Positions 23,611 through 35,862 of a DNA stretch of 64,000 nt are shown piece by piece. Below the pieces are notes generated by a model that had not been told where the DNA came from, made no database searches, and worked only from the letters and a program-made list of their open reading frames with translations. Made by a program: the position numbers and the translations under genes. The stretch is from Siphonodentalium dalli (lineage: Eukaryota; Mollusca; Scaphopoda; Gadilida; Siphonodentaliidae): contig CP136063.1 of NCBI GenBank assembly GCA_032622095.1, forward strand, positions 87,957,980-88,021,979. The letters are read 5' to 3'. The number at the start of each line of letters is the position of its first letter. Position 1 is the stretch's first letter.

Positions 23611-25455
23611 CTTGAAGTATAATTGAAATGAACAGACATAAGATTCAGTGAAATAGAAAAGTAGGCTATTTCAGAAACAAACTGAATACCGCTTGACATT
23701 GAACATATCCTTATATATAAATAACTCAAAAAAGTAAGTCCCCGCCCCTGATATTTCAGAGGATATCTTCAGATGTCGTAATCAGAATGCGATTAAACAT
23801 TTGGAAGATAATCTCTTCCATGTGACCAACATATCTGATGAATAATGGTGAGTGGCTACATGCTTGAATGAACACCGATTGAATGGGAAAAGTCCACCTT
23901 AAAAAAAATCACTGGGTTCACTAAGAGGGAACATGGTCACGTATGCTAGACATTTGGTCATGTTGAAATGTTAGAATACTTAGCTAAACTGTTAAAGGTA
24001 CTCAATCAGATCAGACGCTCCTAAATTACTATTTCTTTGGTTTCGGGGGTAAAAATATTTTATTTGAGTCCAGGAACCCACCCATCAAAGCTCAGAGTGA
24101 TCAGATATCTATTTTTGAAGTTTGTTATTTCTCGAGATGTGTAATAATATGTGGCTCAGAAACACGTGGTCAAACGGAGGGCCTCGGACAAAATTGCGGA
24201 TGAGGATGGATAACTCTAAAATCAAATGGTACTACGGGGTACTACGGGGACCGTCTGATCGGATTGAGTACCTTTCCTTGGTGAGTTGGCACCTATGGCA
24301 CCAACAGAAGAGAGCAGTCAACAAATTAGTGGATAATGACAAACGGCATTCCTTGTCTAGTGCAAGTGGAATTGACATATTTATGGCATTATTTAATCCA
24401 GTGTCTACTCATGACATTGAGAGCAAGTCTTGGTGTGACATGGGGTTACATGCATAACTACATGTAAGTGTCTATATGTTCTTTCTACCCTCATAACGGT
24501 TTTGTGACTTATTAATTGAGCACTACATTTGCACAAACAGTGCTCACTCAAGCATGCAAGCACTCAACAGGTCGACCTTCGTTAGACCTATCATACTGAA
24601 TATACATGTAAAATTTCCAGACAATCAGCCTCTTGAGATACAGTGTAATATATCGGGGGAACTTACATATTTTGAATTTTAGTTGATTTGAAGAATCCAT
24701 TCAATATTCAAAGAGTTATCCCTTTCTACTGCTTTCTATACTAAATGCTCATTGATGAGTAGTTCCTTTAGGAAATGTTCAGATAATAAGTTCAAAAACC
24801 CACCAATGAATAAGAATCCTTCTGCACTTGTATTAACTGTCATCTGCTTATATTTTCTGAACATTAGTCAATTGTTGAACTTTATATCTGAACATTTCCT
24901 CCCAATAAATAGGACTGCCGTCTGCACTGCTATCCTGAACACCCCTCCAAATCATTACCAATGTATACCTTTATAACTTAAAGCCACATGGCGGTTTGCG
25001 CTCCAAAATACATACAATATTATTCGCTTTGGAATTTTTCTCAGTATCGAAATAGGTCGATAAATATCTGAATTACCTTTCTACGAGCATTATGTAACCC
25101 AAAAAGATTGATTGAAGTAATGAAAAATACAACTGGGTCCCAAACACAAAGCAGCCATTTGCACAACATGGAACAGAAAAGAGTGTTCAGTGGTAGTCTA
25201 TTCCTGATATGGTAGCAACAAAGAGCGTTTGTCTGACTTCTGGCGAAAAGTTGAAAATGACTGAAAAATGGCTATAACTTTGGAAAGTGTTTTTCATATC
25301 ATATGTAGCCAGTATATCAATAGTTCGCTTATTTATCGACCTATCATATCTGTCGCTCCAAATTACGTAGAAAAATATTTGTGGGTTCGAATGAGCCATG
25401 TCCGTTTAATGGGAGAAACCATTTAGTCTAGAAATGGTTAAAGGCAATCACATAC
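23611..25455 (-). other. USE1 intron 4
   Basis: 1.85 kb intron containing a family A TTAA MITE (23992-24276) and a reverse copy of the dispersed CTGAACA...TGCCGTCTGC motif (24890-24960). No gene was seen. Confidence 0.85.
23992..24276. mobile_element. TTAA-type palindromic MITE, family A copy 4
   Basis: Starts TTAAAGGTACTCAATCAGAT and ends CGGATTGAGTACCTTT, where the right TTAA has been lost. Carries GGTTTCGGGGGTAAAAAT and CACCCATCAAAGCTCAGAG. Confidence 0.8.
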
Positions 25456-25615
25456 CATCGTTTGGAGACTTCCCTAGGAGCTCGTCTCTCAAATCTTTTT
25501 GGTATTTAGCTTTGACTTGAACATGTAGCTGATTGAGGCCGTCAGAATTTCTTGTGTCATTATCTAAGATAGGTATAATCCTTTCTGCCGCGTTCACTCT
25601 ATCCCATGATGTTGG
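25456..25615 (-). CDS. USE1: USE1 exon 4: central region
   Basis: 160 nt exon, phase 0 to phase 1, with a tgttttcag acceptor and gtatgt donor on the minus strand. Encodes PTSWDRVNAAERIIPILDND and then HVQVKAKYQKDLRDELLG. The latter aligns with the human USE1 segment VHLQSRARYTSEMRSELLG. This is the conserved stretch between the N-terminal helical region and the SNARE motif. Confidence 0.92.
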
Positions 25616-26037
25616 CTGAAAACATGACAAAAATATATACAGAGTTGAATGTAGATTGGCATTTAGAATCACCAATTGCAAATTTTAGAGTGGCTTAAAG
25701 TTAGCTTCAATTAGGCTCAACATGAACCAATTAAGACGTACAAAGTTCGGCATGAACAGCTAACACCACCCCAGTAATAACTGAAGGCTAGTTTGCATAC
25801 TACCTCCCAATACAATGGAATATTTGCAACCTGTGGCCATCAACTTTCACCTCCCTGGCCATAAACTTCAAGAGGAACAAGCAACGATATAAGAGACCTC
25901 ATATCAAGACAGTGTGACAAACTGTTGGCTCGAGAAACATACTTCAGAAAGATACTAGTAATCTTTTTATCTTTCTGAAGTATGGCACCAAACTCTACAG
26001 GAGGAAATTTATTATGAATGTGTCTTATTTAATAGTT

Positions 26038-27180
26038 AAAGTGATGTGAAACACCCCGGTAGGGTGATCAAATAGAAATTGAGAATGATCTTGTTCAATG
26101 TAGTAATTTTTTGAAATATTATATCCAAATAGACAACACACACAGCCATTCTTATACATTAATTAAATGCAGTGACTCTCAAAAGCAAAATCATTTTCGT
26201 TAGTTTATCGCCAATAGATGCATCCCGAATCAAGTAGTAATAAAAGGTCGCAGACCACATGTCCCCCGACTCGAGTGGTAAACTTCATGATTGGATTTGT
26301 TAGAAGGATACTATTTGCAACAATGTTATACAGTATATAGATGTTGCAAACCACCGCAAAATTTCTTGGACAAAACAACCCGATGAACAAACGCATGCAA
26401 ACGCGAAAAAAATTATATTTTTGTATTAGCTATATAGATGTTGCAAATCACCAACATGTTAGGAACAATATCCCAGAGTTTCAAATCTCTACATTTAAAA
26501 CTATAGGAGGAGTTGATTACACCATGAAGGTACCCAATCTCATCCAAAAGGCAAAAATGTTCCAAATTTTCTAAGTCGAAAACCCCCCCAAAAATATGGA
26601 AAAAATTATATTTTTGATTAGCTATATAGATGTTGCAAATCACCAACATGTTAGGAACAATATCCCAGAGTTTCAAATCTCTACATTTAAAACTGTAGGA
26701 GGAGTTGATTACACCATGAAGCTACCCAATCTCATCCAAAAGGCAAAAATGTTCCAAATTTTCTAAGTCGAAAACCCCCCCAAAAATATGGAAAAAATTA
26801 TATTTTTGATTAGCTATATAGATGTTGCAAATCACCAACATGTTAGGAACAATATCCCAGAGTTTCAAATCTCTACGTTTAAAACTGTAGGAGGAGTTGA
26901 TTACACCATGAAGGTACCCAATCTCGGACGGACGGACGCACGGACACACGGACGGACGAGGGTCATTTCTATAGTCCTCCGACGGAAACGTCGGGGGACA
27001 AATATTTAAAATTAAAGTTGTTCAAGCGATATTTTCTATGGAGTGTGATGGTCGATTTGTTTCAAATTTTCGGCGATATTATTAGAATGTTGCATTCCTC
27101 CAGTTGGCATAGCGCCCGATTACTAACTTAACAGTTTCACGCACCCGAATAAGTACATAATATGTCTTTAAATAGACTAC
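26038..27180. repeat. Family R repeat split by insertion
   Basis: 26038-26239 and 27005-27180 are consecutive parts of the repeat seen intact at 11118-11510. The break occurs after GCATCCCGAA-C-AGTA, with TTCTATGGAGTG resuming on the far side. The intervening DNA is the element at 26258-27000. Confidence 0.75.
26258..27000. mobile_element. Inserted element with TGTCCCCCGAC ends and 190 bp tandem units
   Basis: Ends TGTCCCCCGAC and GTCGGGGGACA. Inside are three tandem ~190 bp units (starting near 26430, 26622 and 26812) containing GATGTTGCAAATCACCAACA, CAATATCCCAGAGTTTCAAA and GGAGTTGATTACACCATGAA. A GGACGGACGCACGGACACAC tract follows. The open frames on both strands are shadows of the units. 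Confidence 0.85.
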
Positions 27181-27400
27181 AAACTAATTTTTACTATAAT
27201 AGGTAGCTGTGTGAATCATAAAATTGCATTCAAGAGAAGTCTATTCACTTGCTCTGTTTACTAGTACTTTCTAACACCACTTTGAAGTCAATTGATATAC
27301 AGAAGTGACTATGGATGATGTTCAAACAAGGGTGATGATAATGGTCCCAATAGACAGGGTCCATATCATAATACATTGTTACTGCAGCTTGGGCTAGCTA

Positions 27401-27563
27401 CAGTAATGCTCTAAATAATCGACTCCTTAACCACAGTAGAATTATGGATAATTTTCACGAGAGCTTTCCGATGAATGGCAACAAGCCATATTTCCGACTA
27501 AATCCTGAAAAGTTACCCATAATTCTGCTGTGGTTAAGGAGTCGATTATTTAGAGCATTACTG
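27401..27563. mobile_element. Mariner-like palindromic MITE, family D copy 2
   Basis: Perfect ends CAGTAATGCTCTAAATAATC and complement, flanked by TA on both sides as for Tc1/mariner elements. It lies 12 bp inside the intron from the USE1 exon 3 donor (minus strand). A foldback of ~80 bp per arm would therefore form right behind the 5' splice site. Confidence 0.85.
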
Positions 27564-27575
27564 TACATTACCTAC

Positions 27576-27654
27576 CATTTTCTCAGCAGCAATTAATTTT
27601 TTGAGTAGGTCTACCCTCTGTGTGTATCCACTGATGATGTCAGTTGATGGTTTA
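27576..27654 (-). CDS. USE1: USE1 exon 3
   Basis: 79 nt exon, entered in phase 2 (AG|T makes serine) and left in phase 0 at gtaggt. Encodes KPSTDIISGYTQRVDLLKKL then IAAEKM. This aligns with human [26 protein letters not shown] in the USE1 N-terminal helical region. Confidence 0.92.
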
Positions 27655-28491
27655 CTGTCGGAGATAAGAAATATTTACTATAGTTTTGTAAATATGAACT
27701 GAACTGAATTTTGTATTTGTATTAGCATTGTGAACACCCAAACAAGTACAATCATGACTTTTCCAAACACTCACCAAATGTCAACTCTCAAAATAGCATA
27801 TCTTAACCCAAAGATTCTTACTCTGACATTGTATGAAATAAAAACAAAGAAAATAATTTTCTATTGAAAATGCTACACTGAAATGTTGTTCTTGACTCAT
27901 ATGTATTAGATTATAACCTTATTTAATAAAAGGCATGAAGGGAAGCCATAGCTGCAGCAGCTGGAACATGCCTTTTATCTATATATAAATGAGAAGGATC
28001 TGTCTGTTCAGGTCTATTCGTGATTTTTCTCACAGACCCCTGGACCCATTTCAACCAAATTTGGTGTGGTAACTCGGAGTATCACAGCGATTATTATAAT
28101 AGCATTAGTTTTCCAACACTTTGATTTGTTTTTTTAATTAATTTAATTTAAAACAATTTTTTTTTTTAGGTTAAATTGAGCAAGGAGTTCAATCTAAATA
28201 AAATAAATAAATTTAAATGAATTTTTTTTTTTTTTTAATTTAATAAACTATCAAAATGTGCACAAAGTGCACAAAGGGGCAGCTGTTGAGGCCCCTAGCG
28301 CACGAAGGGGCCTCATGTGTTAACCACACTGAATAAAGGCTCCCTTTTCAGTAAGTATACAATAGAAAAGTAGAATACATCCATGTATATGCACACTGCA
28401 TAAAAACAACATTATATTTTCAGCGCTAATTTAATGAAAATGCTGACCCATTTTAACAGGTCTATTGTTAATGTTTATACAGGGCACTAAC
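27655..28491 (-). other. USE1 intron 2
   Basis: 0.84 kb intron, AT-rich, with long T/A runs at 28136-28250. No RNA gene or mobile element boundary was recognised. Confidence 0.85.
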
Positions 28492-28541
28492 CTTGTACAT
28501 CTTTGCAGCTCATTCAACATATTTTGAAGGGAACCCACATA
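28492..28541 (-). CDS. USE1: USE1 exon 2 (50 nt)
   Basis: Short exon, too small to stand out as an open frame. Minus strand: cttctttcag acceptor, 16 codons YVGSLQNMLNELQRCT plus AG of a split serine, gttagt donor. It aligns with human YVGALEDMLQALK. Phases on both sides match exons 1 and 3 exactly, which is strong support. Confidence 0.92.
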
Positions 28542-28888
28542 CTGAAAGAAGAGGAATTCATGCAAATAAAATGAAATTTAGCTGAAAAAATTCTAAATGG
28601 TTGACAGGACATTTTATGTTCAAGTCAGCTATCACTCTGAGTGAACTGCTTGTACCTCACAGCACTTGTACCTCACAACAAATGTTTATATTAAGATCAA
28701 TGTGTGACCAGTGATAAATTTTATCGCAGTTTCGTCCTTGTGCTAAAAGAAATTTATGCCTTTATCAGAACTTCTGAAGGAAATAGTTTCGAATTAAGGA
28801 GATGGCAAATATGTACGGCAACATTTCAATCTCGCGCTGACTGAGACTGGTGTGCATTTATTTATGTATAAAACGTTACGACAATGAC

Positions 28889-29140
28889 CCCTTTTGAATC
28901 CACTTTTTGACTTATATTTTTTACAGGTAGAAATAAAACATGTTTTACAAATATCGTGTTCCATTTTTTTTCAATGCAGCATTGTAGCGGCTGCAGCAGT
29001 GCTTTGGGGGGTTTTGAATCCACTTTTGGACTTAAAATTTTTAACAGGTAGAAATGAAGCATGTTTCACCCATATTGTGTCCCATTTTTTTGCAACATAG
29101 CACTGTAGCGGCTGCAGCAGTGCTGTGGGGGGGGGGGGGG
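28889..29140 (+). repeat. Two-copy tandem repeat ending in poly-G
   Basis: Units share TTTTGAATCCACTTTT-GAC, ACAGGTAGAAAT-AA-CATG and GTAGCGGCTGCAGCAGTGCT. The second unit ends in a run of 14 G (29127-29140). Confidence 0.85.
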
Positions 29141-30562
29141 TTTGAATTTACATAAATATACGTCATAAGTTTAATGTGGCGAATGTAGTGGCGAGATATT
29201 TCTGCTTTTTTATGTGTAGCGATGCAGCAGGGAAAAAATGGGTATGTCTAATTTTTCGACCACATTATCTGCCATACATGTATATGCATGAAAATCATAC
29301 TTCTAACTCATTGAGATAAAACACATCTCAAAACACACTATGCTATTATCGTATATATATAAACCTTAGCCCGGCCCAAATTTAGCGATGGAGAAAGCCA
29401 CACAACCGGTGGAGGTATTATTTATTTATTTTTCGGCTTATTTATTACGCGATAGTTATCAGACTTGGGTCATTGTGTTCACAATCATAATAGGGTGTGC
29501 TTTCTGATTGTTTTTGTTGTATTGATCAGGATAGCAATCGTTTAAAGTAATAAAGATCGAAGAAAGATGATGATGAAGAAGTCACCGAATCGGCAACACA
29601 AATCATGGACAAACTGGGTAGTGGATCTACTCGATCCCAGTGCGTCTGTGGTATGGGAGGCCAAATTAACATTTAATAATTAATTGCGCTTAAGCACAAT
29701 TCATGGTTATATGTAACTAAACACCCCTGGTGAATAAATAGGTTTATCCATAACTTAACCTTAACTCCTATTGACATATCACCTCTTTTTTTTATTGGTT
29801 TGGATGGGTAGGGAGCTAGCCTAACTTCTTTATCAAAATGGATGACTCACAATAGTATTACCTTCTGTTTTAGTTGGAGTGACTTGTGATAGCATTATAT
29901 TATCTTCAGTATATATTAGTTGGGGCTACTCGCGATAGCATTACTAATAATTTACTTTCTGTATTAGTCGGGGCGACTTTGATTTTCTTCAATTTTCGAG
30001 TATACAGGCACACCATATGAGGGAAGCAAGCCCTCAGAGACACAACAATCACGCTATATGACCATGGAAATACTATAGATCTGTGCAAGAGATGCTGATT
30101 TAATAAAAATAACATTAGAGATCGAGGACTGAGACACCAAAGCTCCAGGAATGAGACACCAATTTTTGGGACAGGGATGCTGATAATATGAAAATAGGGT
30201 TTTTCCCCTGATTTAAGTCAATAAGTAAACCATATGAGGTAAGCAAGCCCTCATGCAGTGACACCACATGCATGCTATATATGACCATAGTAGTGGCCCA
30301 AATCTGCAAAATACATTAAAAAAACATCATATAAATAATTATTACAGTCCGGGAAGGAGACATCAATTCTTTGGATATAGGGATGCTGATAATATGTAAT
30401 TAGGGATTATCATTGTTGAACACATACTCACAGTTGACTGTTGAGTACTCAGGCTAATTAAAACAGGTTAAAATTAGCCCAATGCTCCTCTTATGTTGCT
30501 AGGTGATACACCAGGTCATGCCAATAGTTTATGGGTAGGTTAGATAGTAGTTACAATTATGC

Positions 30563-31310
30563 TTAACTCTTTCGATGCCAAGCTCGCATAAATGCGAGTT
30601 ACCCAGTCGCTGCCAAATACGCATTTATGCGAGTTCGGGGGTTCACCTGGTTTACGGGTCGTAATTATATTGTTTTGTTGCATTAGAACGGGGGTTCATT
30701 TATTTTATGTAGAGTGCTGGTGTGCGCTGATAATTTAGAAGAAAGGTCAGTCAAAGTCATGCTACTCCTGAAGTTCTATGAGTACAGTCCGAGCCAAAAT
30801 ATACCATTGACAAATTAACTTTTGGTGCATGGGATGCGATAAATGAGTGGAAAATAGACATCATAATTGACTTGGCGGCCTCCTTTCTGCTGATCAGTTT
30901 AGCGTCCAAAAATTCTGTCGGAATGAGGTCGGTGAAAAATACGGAATAGTAGCCGGAATATGATTAACTGGTGAAGCATTAATTAATGGGATAGAACAAT
31001 AGAACAAAAAACAAACATTTAATTATATATGAATTGAAAAAAATTACCGAAAAACATAAATTAAAGCAAATCCAAGATGGCCGCCAATGGCACGTGACCC
31101 AAAGGCTTTGACCTTGAATGGGTCTCCTCGTCGGGGCATGTGATAGGTCATTGTCATATATACCCACATGTAAAGTTTCAACTAAATACACCGATAATTA
31201 CCCGATAGTCATTGCATTACCCACATATACATAAAATACTTGTATTTACACCCTGAATGCTTGGCACTGGGGAGTATGTCCGTGTGGCGGGGTGGCAGCG
31301 AAAGAGTTAA
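30563..31310. mobile_element. TTAA element, 748 bp
   Basis: Inverted ends TTAACTCTTTCGATGCCA and TGGCAGCGAAAGAGTTAA, consistent with a piggyBac-like TTAA insertion. Just inside the left end is a hairpin made of two copies of CTCGCATAAATGCGAG-like sequence. No transposase. Confidence 0.85.
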
Positions 31311-32369
31311 GGCCTAAAAATAAATTAACCGAGTTTCTGCTAGGTAGGTAGGGATTTAATTTAAAAAAAAATAAAAAATTTCACACCCTGCTCTGAGGTG
31401 TTCCAAGCTGTATTTATGATATTTTGACAACCGAGTGGTCATATACACATGTGCAGTCTTAAATTTTATTCCAAAATAGAGGGAAGGACCATATTGACAC
31501 ACATTGAGATTGGATAGATAATTAGATATACACAATTGATTGGTTACACTCCCTATTATTTGTATTCAGTATTGAAATATATATGTGTAAGACGATTTAC
31601 AAAAAGGCCCGCGTTACAAATGGGCCTGAATTTACAATTTGTAGGTTTACCAAGAACTGTTGAAGGAATAATATACATGTATGTAATCAATTTGTATATT
31701 TCCTGGCAAAAACTGGCTGCAACCCATTGACACTTGACACCAATGGGAATCACAAACTTATACGTTTTCCTGAGTGACCATTTAATTGTCCCACCAAATT
31801 CCACACGACGAATACATCAAAATGTGTTGGAAAGTTTTAAACTAGATTGGTCACTGTGTAAGCTGTGTTTATAATTTATATTTATTTTAGACTGTGATTG
31901 CTATATTGTGCTGATCGTTTCCAGATTAATCGCCATACTCAGTTAAAATTTAATACCGTTTGTAATATTGTCTAAAATAAAACTTGAGTTTCTCAGGCTT
32001 TAAAATTCCAGTTATGCTAAAACTGATAACGATGTATTTTGTACTGTCTGTGGCATGCAAATCGGGTGAACTTAGTATTGATCACAAAGCTGTAAAGATG
32101 CAACTGTATTGACAGTACATTATAAATCATGACAAGAATAGCTATGTTGTAGCTAAGGCCAAACAAAACTTGCTTGTTTCCAATATTTATAATATGGAAC
32201 CAAAAAAATCCAGGTAAACAGGTAGGGAATTTTGTTTTTTAAACAAACAATATGTCTAGATCTTTAATGCTTAAATTTATCCTCATATGTGGAGCCTGTC
32301 TATGTATTATGCGGGAAAGAACTGAATCCAGCTCAATATTAAAGGTTATTATTTATATATCATTTTTGA

Positions 32370-32540
32370 CAGGAAATTGGCTCCCAGGTGCCTGAGTATT
32401 ACAAAATAGCAGATATAGATATTAAAAAGTCTCTCAAAATCAGATTAAGAAGTCACCTTGCCACTGGAGTTTGCACACAAGAGGCGCATGGTGATCTTAA
32501 AACAACTCTTACTGTGTTAAATATTATGAGCCATGAAGGC
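32370..32540 (+). repeat. Diverged repeat pair, copy in USE1 intron 1
   Basis: Starts AGGAAATTGGCTCCCAGGTG and shares ATTACAAAATAG and GGTGATCTTAAAACAACTCT with 46767-46930 in RPL7 intron 1. The nature of the element is unknown. Confidence 0.65.
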
Positions 32541-33117
32541 TGCTATGTGATATTCTATACTCCAGTATAATAGTAATAGTTCTAATATACGGTATGTACA
32601 TGTATGATCTTGATAAAGTGAGTATTTAGACATGCCAAAAACAATTCCCACCCTCCCACAAATGCTCAATGTTTGCATCCATACTAGTGTTACATCTTTT
32701 AATGCCTACCTGTCACTCATATTTAATGGCAGAATGTTGAGAAATTCTATGAAACGATCACTTAGTTTAAACAATATTTTATTTGAACTAAACAGAACAA
32801 AATTACAAACAATACAGACAAACAATCACTTGTTATATATGTCCAAGCTCATTTAAGTTCTATTAACCAACACCCCTTCGCATATCAAAGTTAATAAACG
32901 TATACATGTATATAGATTCAAACATGGACCAACAGACATCGTTTTATTTTTGTTTAATGTTCCCTATTTTCGATGTAGTCTGTAAATTTGCATATTTTGG
33001 AAGTTTGTTTCCAATTAACCCTGGTTTGATGGGTTTTGTGAGCATGATTTTCACAGTTAATTAGGCCAATGACTTATTGAATTAAATTAATGACTGCAAG
33101 TAATAGAGTGTAAATGC

Positions 33118-33605
33118 CCTATTTGTGCTTTAAGCACAATATGTGGTATTTGCGCTAAAGCACAATTGATTGCGCGTAAGGCTTAAGCGCAATTATTATA
33201 TATCAATTGCGCTCAAGTGCAATTCATTATTAAATGTGAATTTGGGCCTCCCATACTGTGGCCTATGGGAGGCCAAATTCACATTTATTAATAATTGTGC
33301 TTCAGCGCAATTCAATTGCGCTTCAGTGCAATTCAATTGCGCATTTGCGCAATTAATTTTATATATGGCTAAACCCCCCAGTTAATTAATGAATAAATCC
33401 AATAGAAAATTAATTGCGCTGAAGCGCAATTATTTTCCCATATATGGGAACCCCCAGTTAATTAATGGAATAACCTATTCAGGGGTGTAAGCTTGTAACA
33501 ATAATTGTGCTTCAGCGCAATTCAATTGCGCTTCAGCGCAATTGATATGAATCAAGCTGGATTGTGCTGAATCGCAATTATTAATAAATGTGAATTTGGC
33601 CTCCC
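33118..33605. repeat. Cluster of AATTGCGC...GCGCAATT hairpins
   Basis: About nine short palindromes of the form ATTGCGCTnnAGCGCAAT follow each other, mixed with two inverted copies of GGGAGGCCAAATTCACATTT. A related solitary end lies at 29655-29710. This looks like repeated or nested insertion of a very short foldback element. Confidence 0.8.
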
Positions 33606-33609
33606 ATAG

Positions 33610-35862
33610 TGACCAGGTCGGGCACAGGTGCCAAATGAGCTAAATAGCTCATTTGAGCTCACATAGCTAAATCGAGTTTATCGAGTTCATTGCGAATTTA
33701 TTTCTACTGGACCTACCTAGTATTGAGCTTCACAAATACATTTTGTGCTCATCTACTCACAACAGTCTTGATATCTTTTACATGACATTTGCTTAAGGAT
33801 TTATCCATAAGTTTTCATTAAATTTCGTGAGAGAAAATAGTTTTAAATTGACTTTTCAGTCGGCAAATCGTGCTGTGTCAGATTCGCTCCGCTATGTCTA
33901 AGGTTAACCTAAGATAAAATGAAACAAACGTTCTGATTGGCTGCTCAAAACAGGCTCCGTCCATGTGTTTATAAGCATGATTTTAATTGAATTCCACTGA
34001 CCGGAAGATACGGAAAGCCACGCGCTTTTACCACATTTATCGACACAATAGAAGACACAGTAACCGATGCGTAAAATATGAATGTACTGACCACTCGCGC
34101 TTCCGTGTTTTTTCTCTCTTAAGGCCTAAAAAAAAAAGGCGTTTGTTTCCGCTAACCCGACCGACCCTATTTTAAAACCCCGACCCTAAACTTTTTATTG
34201 CCGTTGCAAAAACCAAAAAAATTGGACCCAAAAAAAAAAAAAAAGGTCCCAATTCATATCATAACAAGATGCAAAACATTTATATATATTGACATAAGAA
34301 ATTTAAGTTTACAAAAAGATTTAAGTTTAACAGTTGGAATCATACTGTAAAGTATGTTTGGCTTTATCTAGCTTTCATCTGTGAAAACTTCAAATAGTTT
34401 CAGTTCAGGTTTGTTATGATTCAGCCTTCAGACTTCAGTATTTCAATCAAATACAGTACAGGAACATTAACAATTTGATCGAATCAACCTGGTTATCAGG
34501 TGGGATCTCATAATACCAAATGAAAAATTAACATAGAGATTAGTACTATAAATAGTAATTACTAACTTAATAGACATTGTTTCTGTACTACATGTAGTAT
34601 ATTATGTATGTGTCTCACTTGAATTTTATAAAATAGCCTATTATATGAATTAGAGTGATAATGGTAAGTCTCATTTCAAGCAGGATAAGCATAATCCATT
34701 GAACCAAAAGATATCTGACAATAACTTATAAGCATTTCCAATCCATACATATATAAACATTTCCAAAGTTATGCTTGAGAAACTTGATCAAATTGACCTC
34801 TCAGTAAAATTCAAAATACTGACTCAAAGTGCCCTAGATTAGCTCTAAATGCAATGTTTATCAAAAAATTTCCAGGGGAGACAGGGGGAGAACCCCCACC
34901 ATCAGCAGGGTGTCACCCCTCCCAAACCTTCCTCCGCTCAGGCCTTCAGGTTATGCCTTTGGCATATCATTGCCCAAAAACAGGTGTCCCCAAAAAATAC
35001 CTAGATCCTTCACTGAATGCGGAAGAGAAGGTGGGGTTGTGAAGCGATCATTAAGAGATCGGTACAAGACAGTCACTCCAATATGTGACAGTGCAGTGGT
35101 GCTGGACTGATTCCAGTTGTCGCCAGACCATATGGGAAATATTAGGATTATCAAAGACTATATTAGTATATAGACTAGTATACATGTATATGTAAATATT
35201 GAAGCATATGCAAGATTGAATTGGAGTTTCTAGTTCCTCTGTCATTTGGGTTAACCTGATTGGGGCTAAGAAGTGCATAGTTTGGGTTATTGACAAGTAT
35301 TATACAGTTATTTTTAAAGATACTGAAAAAAAAAAAAGTTAACAAAAAAAAAAAAGTTAAGCCTACCTACCTACCCTAATTTTTTCCAGCTCGTTAGCGG
35401 AAACAAATGTATTTTTTTTTAGGCCTAATGGCAGATCAGTGTACTTATCGTAAATCGATGCCCGTGGTTTATCCAGTCGGACAAGACATTGTAACATTGT
35501 GTCCTTAACCTTCAGAAATATATTCCAGGTAAATTAATATGCAGAAGCGGCAGTTTTATAAACACAATTCGTAAGTTCAAAAAGAAGTTTAATCATTCTC
35601 CTAAAAGTGTTAATCAAATTGCCTTTGATCATGCCACTGCTGTTTTAATTACTTAATATATATATAATTGCACGGAAGGAGTTTCTGTGAAGCTTGACAT
35701 GGGGTCTAACTAATGAATGTAAATTCGCAATGCGATAATTTGATGCATGTGTTGAACTGAGGAAATGGACTTAAATCACATTAATTTGATTAAAAATTTA
35801 GCTATGTGAGCTCAAATGAGCTATTTAGCTCATTTGGCACCTGCGCCCGACTAGTCTGACCA
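33610..35862. mobile_element. Inverted-repeat element G, interrupted by F copy 2
   Basis: Terminal inverted repeats of ~60 bp: CAGGTGCCAAATGAGCTAAA then TAGCTCATTTGAGCTCACAT at 33617-33673, and the complement at 35798-35852. The interior is split by a family F element (34121-35428), so G is older. Confidence 0.8.
34121..35428. mobile_element. Inverted-repeat element, family F copy 2
   Basis: Ends AAGGCCTAAAAAAAAAAGG then TTTCCGCTAACCCGACCGAC on the left, and CTCGTTAGCGGAAACAAATG then AGGCCTAA on the right. Opposite orientation to 4074-5338, judged by which end carries CCCGACCGACCC. Nested in element G. Confidence 0.8.

Larger units (their letters stand above)
25616..27575 (-). other. USE1 intron 3
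   Basis: 1.96 kb intron. It carries a family R repeat (26038-26239 continuing at 27005-27180) split by a TGTCCCCCGAC-ended insertion (26258-27000), and a mariner-like MITE (27401-27563) right next to the exon 3 donor. Confidence 0.85.
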
